A model generated the notes under the pieces. It saw only the letters and a list, made by a program, of their open reading frames with translations, was not told the origin of the DNA and did no database searches. The translations under genes and the position numbers were made by a program. From Chthoniobacter flavus Ellin428 (GTDB lineage Bacteria; Verrucomicrobiota; Verrucomicrobiia; Chthoniobacterales; Chthoniobacteraceae), in the NCBI RefSeq assembly GCF_000173075.1, contig NZ_ABVL01000040.1, forward strand, positions 1 through 37,629: a DNA stretch of 37,629 nt, given 5' to 3'. The stretch's first letter is position 1, and each line of letters opens with the position of its first letter. This document shows, in pieces, positions 32,545 through 37,629 of this stretch.

Positions 32545-33714
32545 TCACGGCGACGCGTGCGGCACCGATTGCCGCCCCAGCCAGTCGGACAATTGTTTCA
32601 GGAAGCGTTCGCGATGGCTGAAGACCAGAAAATGGTCCGCCCCCGGGTAGGCACTCATCTCGACCCGCGCCCCCGCACTTTTCATCAGCGCGGCGCAGCT
32701 CACCACAGACGGCAGCGGCACCCGGTCGTCGCTCTCGCCGGTGACGATCAGCACCGGCTTGTCCCGCGCTTGGATCGTAAATTCCTTCGAACTCAGCGCG
32801 TCGTCATCACACACCGGCGACAGGAAAATGAAGGAACGGAACCGGCGGCCTGCTTCCGAAGCCGCCACGTAACTGACCCCGAGCCCGCCATTGGAAAGGC
32901 CCGCCAGGTGCACCTGGCTCAGGTCCAGCGGGATGACCCTGGCCGCATCCTCCAGCGCCGCCATCACCACCGGCCCGCTGTGTTGCGCGTCCCAGTTGCC
33001 CATGCCGAAAGTGGGCGCGATGAGCACCATCCCACGCTCGTCCGCCACCTTCGACAGCAGCCACGTGTAGGCCTCGAAATTGCCCCCGCTCCCGTGGAGG
33101 AAGACGAGCACGGGCGCGGGGATCTTCCGATCCAGGCGCGGCGGGATGTAGAGGAAGTAATGGCCGTGATTGAAACGCCGGCCCCAAATCTCGTCGTACG
33201 TCTCCGGCAGGACGGAACCCAGCGCGCGGAAGTCGTCGTCCGCTTCCAACTCCGCGTAAATGCTTCGGGTCAGGCCGGAGATTTCCCGCGACTGCTTCAT
33301 GGAAAATAGCGAATCCGCCATCGGCACCAGCCGGAAGCCGAGGAGGAGCTGATCGATTTCCGGCAGCAGCGCTCCCAGTGCGAACCGCGGGTAGTGCCAG
33401 CCCCCATCGGAGTAACGGTTCTGCACCCGCGCGTCTTTGCGTGGCGCTCCGTTGGGCGAAACGACGACCAACCCGAACGTGATCAGGCCCCACAACACGA
33501 ACGCCGCCAGCCCCGCGGTCGTCCGCCAGCGCCCCTGACTCCCCGATCGTCGCAGCCAGGCCAACGCCGGCGCGGCGCCCAGCAGCAGCGCGCCGATGGC
33601 AAACATCCTGCCCCGCCCCGTGACCGCCGTCAGCAAGAGCAACGCCGAAATCGGGCAGACCGCCACCGCCCATGCCACGCTGAAGACGCGAAGGAGGAAC
33701 ATTCTCGGAGACAT
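32545..33714 (-). CDS. Membrane-anchored alpha/beta serine hydrolase
   Basis: A 389-residue protein. Three hydrophobic N-terminal helices (about 5-95) are followed by an alpha/beta-hydrolase domain: LVFLHGSGGNFEAYTW oxyanion region, nucleophile motif GLSNGGLG (GXSXG), acidic residue in GESDDRVP and catalytic His in GADHFLVF. The catalytic part most likely faces the periplasm. The pattern is close to the esterase/PHB-depolymerase-like group; the substrate is unknown. The ATG at 33714 gives the first helix directly; the frame is open further to 34044 but runs through a dispersed repeat. Confidence 0.8.
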   Translation of the reverse strand: MSPRMFLLRVFSVAWAVAVCPISALLLLTAVTGRGRMFAIGALLLGAAPALAWLRRSGSQGRWRTTAGLAAFVLWGLITFGLVVVSPNGAPRKDARVQNRYSDGGWHYPRFALGALLPEIDQLLLGFRLVPMADSLFSMKQSREISGLTRSIYAELEADDDFRALGSVLPETYDEIWGRRFNHGHYFLYIPPRLDRKIPAPVLVFLHGSGGNFEAYTWLLSKVADERGMVLIAPTFGMGNWDAQHSGPVVMAALEDAARVIPLDLSQVHLAGLSNGGLGVSYVAASEAGRRFRSFIFLSPVCDDDALSSKEFTIQARDKPVLIVTGESDDRVPLPSVVSCAALMKSAGARVEMSAYPGADHFLVFSHRERFLKQLSDWLGRQSVPHASP

Positions 33715-33876
33715 GCGGAAAGATTCAGAAAATCGCCTGCGCCCACCCATAACCCTCGCCAGCTCCGCCGACAAGGCCAGCCAGGGCATTGCGGAACTGA
33801 ATCCGCTCCCACCCTGCACCGAAGCGCCATCCTTCCCACCCTCTCTCGTTCCCAAAGTGGGGCTTTGGGAATGCCC

Positions 33877-33923
33877 CCATCCGGGGCAACTGCGTTGCCG
33901 AGGAGGGGAGGCGGGCTCCTCTC
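33877..33923. repeat. 47-base dispersed direct repeat, copy 2
   Basis: Same sequence as 31896-31942 with one T for C change. Just before it CCCAAAG/CTTTGGG (33850-33866) makes a hairpin. The gap 33715-34017 has no gene. Confidence 0.8.
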
Positions 33924-34017
33924 CGCCCTGACCTCTCGCTCCGCTCAAGTTCGGGAACGAGATCGAACAATCGCTTTTCGTTCGCCAGGACCGTGGTGCA
34001 GAAGTAGGTTTCCGCTG

Positions 34018-34290
34018 ATGAGTCTCGTCGAACTCACAGAACAAGTGCTAGCGCTCTCCAAGGAAGAGCGGCACCAATTTGCCGTCTGGTTCTTCGAAAA
34101 CCGGGAGAGAATTCTTCCCCCCGGGTCGGAGGATACATCCGAAGAGATCAAGACCGAGTTGCGGCGGCGCAAACAGGAATATATCGACCATCCGGAGCAG
34201 TTCCGGCGCGTGGAGACACGCGAGGAATTGGCGCGGTATTTCGACGAAATTCGGGATGAGGTTCGCTCTCGCCTTCCATCCAATCGTTAA
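34018..34290 (+). CDS. Addiction-module antitoxin-like protein
   Basis: A 90-residue helical protein: SLVELTEQVLALSKEERHQF at the N-terminus is the usual start of the small addiction-module component family paired with ParE/RelE toxins. It binds and neutralises its toxin in that family. Its last 35 bases overlap the start of a RelE/ParE-like frame (34256), the expected order, but the toxin is truncated, so this antitoxin may be an orphan. Confidence 0.72.
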   Translation: MSLVELTEQVLALSKEERHQFAVWFFENRERILPPGSEDTSEEIKTELRRRKQEYIDHPEQFRRVETREELARYFDEIRDEVRSRLPSNR

Positions 34291-34405
34291 GTACGACCTC
34301 GCGGAGGCGGAGCATTGGTATGCCAGCCTGGACCGGGGTCTGGGACTGCGAAATAAACGGCCGCTTTCCTCGCGTGTCATTCTGAGCGGAGTGGAGGGAG
34401 TGTAA
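34256..34405 (+). pseudogene. ParE/RelE-type toxin, truncated after about 32 residues
   Basis: MRFALAFHPIVKYDLAEAEH and WYASLDRGLGL match the N-terminus of ParE/RelE toxins (V..DL.EA..WY....PGLG). After Asn32 the frame runs into a repeat element with terminal CGGCCGCTTT (34358) and stops at 34405. The catalytic/toxic C-terminal part is missing. Confidence 0.65.
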
Positions 34406-34468
34406 CGACTGGAGCGCAGTCGAAGAACCCGGCGGAACAACCAGCGATAATCTCTGGTAAAGCGGCCG
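34358..34468. mobile_element. Possible 111-base MITE inserted in the toxin gene
   Basis: CGGCCGCTTT (34358-34367) and AAAGCGGCCG (34459-34468) are perfect inverted repeats around sequence that includes CGCGTGTCATTCTGAG (exact reverse complement at 25930-25945). It begins where toxin similarity stops. Confidence 0.4.
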
Positions 34469-34491
34469 GATTCGCTTTCTCTTCCGGGGTA

Positions 34492-34556
34492 GAGCCGCCG
34501 GTTTCCCGGCGGCTCCCCCACAGACCCGTACGAGCCCAATTAAGGCATACGGTTCC
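34492..34556 (-). ncRNA. 3' end of a group II intron (domain V and following hairpin)
   Basis: On the minus strand, directly after the reverse-transcriptase frame, GGAACCGTATGCC...CTCGTACGGGT (34523-34556) has the 34-nucleotide size and fold of group II domain V. It is followed by a perfect 10-base-pair stem GAGCCGCCGG/CCGGCGGCTC (34492-34515). The upstream intron domains I to III are absent. Confidence 0.65.
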
Positions 34557-34577
34557 TCAGAAGGACGGTTTTGCTCA

Positions 34578-35408
34578 TCAGACGGAATGAACGATTCGTG
34601 GTCTGGGCAACGGATAGACCTCTCTGATGAGTTTCTTGAAGCGTTCCCACGACATCCCATCCTGCTGCCGGCTGCGCCGGTTTAACCACCACCTCATTCG
34701 CTGGGTTGCTCCTTCGTAGAACTGGGCCAGGCTCCGATAGTTACACGTGATGCCGTAATAGGCATAGTGACCTTGGAGCTTGCGTCCGAGTTCTCGCATC
34801 AGTTCCTCCACCGGACGATGCTGGTTTTGCCGGCACCACTGGTGGATGGTTTTCAACGCTCGACGCAAGCGCTTGCGCGCCGTCTTGCGCTGGATGTACC
34901 AGCGCCCCTTTCGCGACTTCGCCCAATGATGAGTGAAGCCAAGGAAGTCGAACGTTTCGGGTTTTCCACTGCCGCCGCCGCCTCCCGACCCGTCCTCCGG
35001 TTTCCCGAAGCGCACGAGTCGTGTTTTGCCCTCATGGAGTTTCAACCCATAGCGCCCAAAGCGCCCCGGCAACGCTTTCATCACCCGCTCGGCATCTTCC
35101 CGGCATTCGAAGCCCATGACGAAGTCATCCGCGTAGCGCACCATGAACCCGCGGCCTTGCAGCCGCGGTATCACCGCCGCCTCGAACCACTCGTCGAGCA
35201 CCTCATGCAGGTAGATGTTACTCAGCAGCGGGCTGATCACGCCGCCTTGCGGCGTGCCCGCTTCCGGGTAGCTCAGCGCCCCAGCCTCCATCACTCCAGC
35301 CTTTAGCCACTTGGCGACCAGTTTCAGGATCACTCCGTCTTTGACCCGCTTTTGGAGTATTCCCATCAGCACGCCGTGGTCGAGCGTGTCAAAGAACGCT
35401 CGGATGTT
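34578..35408 (-). pseudogene. ltrA: Group II intron reverse transcriptase/maturase, 5'-truncated
   Basis: The remaining 276 residues contain RT motifs from NIRAFFDTLDHG (palm), GTPQGGVISPLLSNIYLH and the catalytic RYADDFVMG, through the thumb, to the maturase X domain ending near RSLAQFYEG and WERFKKL. The N-terminal fingers are missing: similarity begins at 35408, where a different gene frame is joined. The full protein is about 400-480 residues. A 5' truncation is what incomplete target-primed reverse transcription would leave. It cannot splice or move alone. Confidence 0.85.
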
Positions 35409-35878
35409 CGATCCACCAAAACCGGCCATTCCGACATGCTCGCCGCTATACTCTTGCAAAGCTCAGGTTGTCTATTGAGCAATTCGGCAAGCAGTGCCGT
35501 AGCATCTTTGGCGATATTCAGTAGGTCACGCGTCGCCTGCTCTTGTGTCGGGCGGACATACTTTTCCCTGTGAACAATCTCCCCCACTTGATTGACACAG
35601 GTAAACCATTTCGCGTAGAGTTTCGGCTCACCATCGCCGAGTGCGGCACGGTAAATTGAGAATGTTTCCCCTGAAGCGTTCGGAGCGAACTTGGCTACGT
35701 CGAGAGATTTTCCGAGGCCTCGCAGTCTTCGCCGTCCGTGCCACTCGTCTTCAAGCGTAAATGCGCAAAAGGCCGGGCGAACCGCGATAGAGGCGTCATT
35801 CGCGCGCGGCCTTTCTCTCGGCGAGATCTTCCGTCCTTTTGCAGTCGCGGGCTCCGCTTGGTTCTTCTTCGCACGCAT
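35409..35878 (-). pseudogene. Hypothetical protein gene cut by the group II intron remnant
   Basis: About 156 native residues (MRAKKNQAEPATAKGRKISP at the start) before the frame enters the reverse-transcriptase sequence and stops at 35366. The middle part (FSIYRAALGDGEPKLYAKWF, QVGEIVHREKYV) looks like a folded beta-rich domain but I do not recognise it. It lies 36 bases after the HEPN gene on the same strand, in the same more AT-rich block, so it may have belonged to the same defence operon. Confidence 0.55.
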
Positions 35879-35914
35879 ATATTGCCGATTCGGTATACAC
35901 TATCTGCAAGTGGC

Positions 35915-36613
35915 CTACCGAATGGTGCAAAGATTCGCTTTACACCAGGCCCCAAAGGTCAAATCGGTAGCCCTACAAAAAATTTGCACAAGCCGAATCA
36001 TTTCCTTGAGGTCGTGTGGCGTCTTCGTTGCTGCCGGATTGCCGTGAGCGATTTTGTTACGAGTGTCTACCATATGCTCCACCATATTCACCACTGCATG
36101 ATAAGAGGCGGCCAATCGCGCTGAAAGGTGGGTTTTATAATTGTCGTATCCGAATCGATTAAAATAGGCGGATATTTTCTTGAAGCCAGGATTGCTAAAA
36201 CCCTTATTGAATTTGTCGACCGGCAGCGGATTTGGGAAGGCGCCCACTTTTGACCAATAAGGTGTTTCTGTCGTAATAAAACCAAAGCACTTCTCCGCAA
36301 GGCGGTCGTGATCTTCAGTGTCTTTGATTTCATCGATAACTGCCTTTGAAATGTGATAAAAAAGGCGATTGACGAGTTTGTCACGGCCCACAGACTTTCC
36401 GTGCACATGCGTCAGCGCAACTTCACCCACCTCTTTAACGTATGCCTCTACATGTGAGCAGAGTAATACTACGGCTCCGCGGCAAAGGGCGTTAATCTGT
36501 GCACTATTAGCGATGGCGTCTGCCTTCTCTTTCTGCGCTGCCATGCGCCGTAAGTCCTCTACTTCGTTCAACCTAGAAACAAACGAGATGTAAGCTGAGG
36601 TAAACTTACTCAT
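35915..36613 (-). CDS. HEPN-domain RNase-like protein (MAE_28990 / RiboL-PSP-HEPN type)
   Basis: A 232-residue protein with two helical regions. INALCRGAVVLLCSHVEAYV near the N-terminus is the common first helix pair of this HEPN group, and TRNKIAHGN carries the R-X4-H motif (Arg185, His190) of HEPN endoribonucleases. HEPN proteins cut RNA in toxin-antitoxin and phage-defence systems. It overlaps the upstream DUF262 gene by 8 bases. Base composition is visibly more AT-rich than the chromosome-like centre of the window, in line with horizontal transfer. The start at 36613 avoids reading far into the upstream gene. Confidence 0.78.
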   Translation of the reverse strand: MSKFTSAYISFVSRLNEVEDLRRMAAQKEKADAIANSAQINALCRGAVVLLCSHVEAYVKEVGEVALTHVHGKSVGRDKLVNRLFYHISKAVIDEIKDTEDHDRLAEKCFGFITTETPYWSKVGAFPNPLPVDKFNKGFSNPGFKKISAYFNRFGYDNYKTHLSARLAASYHAVVNMVEHMVDTRNKIAHGNPAATKTPHDLKEMIRLVQIFCRATDLTFGAWCKANLCTIR

Positions 36614-37052
36614 CCCTAGTCGGCATAATTGCGCTCCAAATTTCAAAGCGGCGCAACGTTCGCTTTTTATGATCCACGGCACGGCTGATTAAATCCAAGA
36701 ATTCTTCATTGCGCATCAGTTCGGCAAACCGCTTCCTTACTTTCGGGCGAATTTTTGCGGCCTCTCCCGGGCGGACAGCCATCGCAGAGAACATCACGAG
36801 ATCAAACAGCGCTCGATTTATCGTTTTGGACGTCGGCGGCAATCGGCGGAAACACTCTTTTGGCTCGAACCACGCCAGCGCGGTTTCCAACGCGCTTTCC
36901 CAAAGATTCTTCACTTGGCCAATTTTCTCGGGAGTATACTTCCTGCCTTTTTTTGCAGCATCATTTAGCCAATGCTTCTGAGGAGTACGGTACGAGGATT
37001 TTCCATGCAACGCGAACGCCACAAACCGCAACACAAGTTCCTCATCTCTCAT
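36606..37052 (-). pseudogene. DUF262 (GmrSD-like) protein, N-terminally truncated
   Basis: The 148 residues begin RGARMRDEELVLRFVAFALH in the open frame, which matches the late part of DUF262 proteins (R.RM.DEELVLRF.AF), then LNDAAKKG and a helical C-terminus. A stop codon (37065-37067) lies five codons before this point, so the ParB-like nuclease/NTPase N-terminus of DUF262 is gone, apparently removed on the side where the ISL3 element now lies. DUF262 proteins are defence factors related to GmrSD, which cuts modified phage DNA. It overlaps the HEPN gene, its probable partner. Confidence 0.72.
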
Positions 37053-37215
37053 TCTGGCTCCTCGCTATTTTGAGTGGGAAGATGGCGGCGTTGCGGGTTG
37101 GAAGAGGATCAGGGAACCACGGTTCCCCGAACCCCTCCTCTAGGGGGAACAGAGGTCGGCTGGTGAGGAACCGGGAGATTGACGAGGGGCTGGGATTGAG
37201 GGGCAATAGGGGGAA
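37053..37215. mobile_element. Probable left part of the ISL3 element
   Basis: Between the DUF262 remnant and the transposase start lies 163 bases with GGTTCCCCGAACCCC (from 37121), which may be near the left terminal repeat. The exact IS boundary cannot be set. Confidence 0.35.
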
Positions 37216-37629
37216 ATGGATGCCAAGGAACTCTTCACGCTCGCGCTGCAACTGACCCCGGAATGGAAAGTCAGCGACTGCCAATTGGACCAAGAAGCAC
37301 ACCGCTTAACGCTCAAACTGGACTTTGTGGCTGGGAGCAAATTTTGCGCACCTGGAGCGGAGCATCAGTTGCTTTGCCCGGTGCACGACACGGTGGAGAA
37401 GAGCTGGCGGCATCTGAATTTTTTCCAATACCAGACCGAATTGGTAGCCCGAGTGCCGCGGGTGAAGACGCCGGAGGGTAAGGTAGTGCAGGTGGAGGTG
37501 CCTTGGGCGCGACCTGGCAGTGGGTTTACCTTGATGTTCGAAGCTTGGGCGATGCTGCTGTGCACCCAGATGCCGGTCTTGGAAGTGGGCGCACTTTTGG
37601 GCGAAGAGGACACGCGCCTGTGGCGTTTA
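37216..37629 (+). CDS. ISL3-family transposase, N-terminal part (cut by window edge)
   Basis: The ATG at 37216 follows AGGGGGAA, a good ribosome-binding site. The 138 residues, starting MDAKELFTLALQL, have the N-terminal zinc-ribbon region of ISL3 transposases (FCAPGAEHQLLCPVHDT, then SWRHLNFFQYQ) and a helix-turn-helix part ending EEDTRLWRL at the edge. The catalytic domain lies beyond the window. Orientation is the same as the C-terminal part at 1-521. If the two were one gene, about 100 residues would be missing. Confidence 0.85.
   Translation, partial: MDAKELFTLALQLTPEWKVSDCQLDQEAHRLTLKLDFVAGSKFCAPGAEHQLLCPVHDTVEKSWRHLNFFQYQTELVARVPRVKTPEGKVVQVEVPWARPGSGFTLMFEAWAMLLCTQMPVLEVGALLGEEDTRLWRL

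Overview
The window is GC-rich bacterial DNA (clearly more AT-rich near the right end). The best guess for the host is Verrucomicrobiota or another PVC-group bacterium. The reasons are a secreted formylglycine-type sulfatase, an ornithine-lipid acyltransferase pair, a FeoA-FeoA-FeoB-Cys-rich iron operon, and almost every gene gap being filled by short-word hairpin repeats. This is inferred from gene content; there is no rRNA, tRNA or CRISPR array here to fix the taxonomy. Both ends cut through ISL3-family transposase genes in the same orientation (C-terminal part at the left edge, N-terminal part at the right edge), so the window looks like a contig that stopped in a repeated insertion sequence.

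Layout. Positions 1-5182 are an accessory/defence block: ISL3 remnant, repeat mosaic, an AbiEii-like nucleotidyltransferase toxin with its small partner, and a TOTE-type primase-helicase-endonuclease fusion. Positions 5196-14061 are mainly housekeeping: two tandem thymidylate-kinase-like genes, cytidine deaminase, mnmG carrying two exact parS-like palindromes, the olsB-olsA pair, a frameshifted cysteine desulfurase, then a small redox module (GcvH-like lipoyl carrier, HdrA-N-terminus-like cysteine protein, two-cluster ferredoxin). Positions 14092-25640 hold an ankyrin protein, a degraded toxin-antitoxin remnant, a sulfatase, a metallo-beta-lactamase/radical SAM pair (the latter frameshifted inside its cluster motif), the feo operon, a ROK kinase/HAD phosphatase operon and several small proteins. 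Positions 25974-33714 hold a four-helix-bundle protein, a SWIM-SNF2 helicase, a large protein ending in a probable ADP-ribosyltransferase domain, and a membrane-anchored serine hydrolase. Positions 34018-37629 are a second, decayed accessory block: antitoxin with truncated toxin, 5'-truncated group II intron inserted in a gene, a HEPN RNase gene, a beheaded DUF262 gene and the right ISL3 gene.

The most unusual things are: (1) intergenic hairpins whose arms are tandem 7-9 nt words, with a different word at each locus; (2) the lipoyl-carrier/HdrA-like/ferredoxin module beside a cysteine desulfurase; (3) the 763-residue ADP-ribosyltransferase-like protein; (4) parS-like sites in and before mnmG; (5) several defence or toxin genes caught in the act of being broken by mobile DNA. 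Two single-base frameshifts in otherwise well-kept genes may be real or may be sequencing errors.
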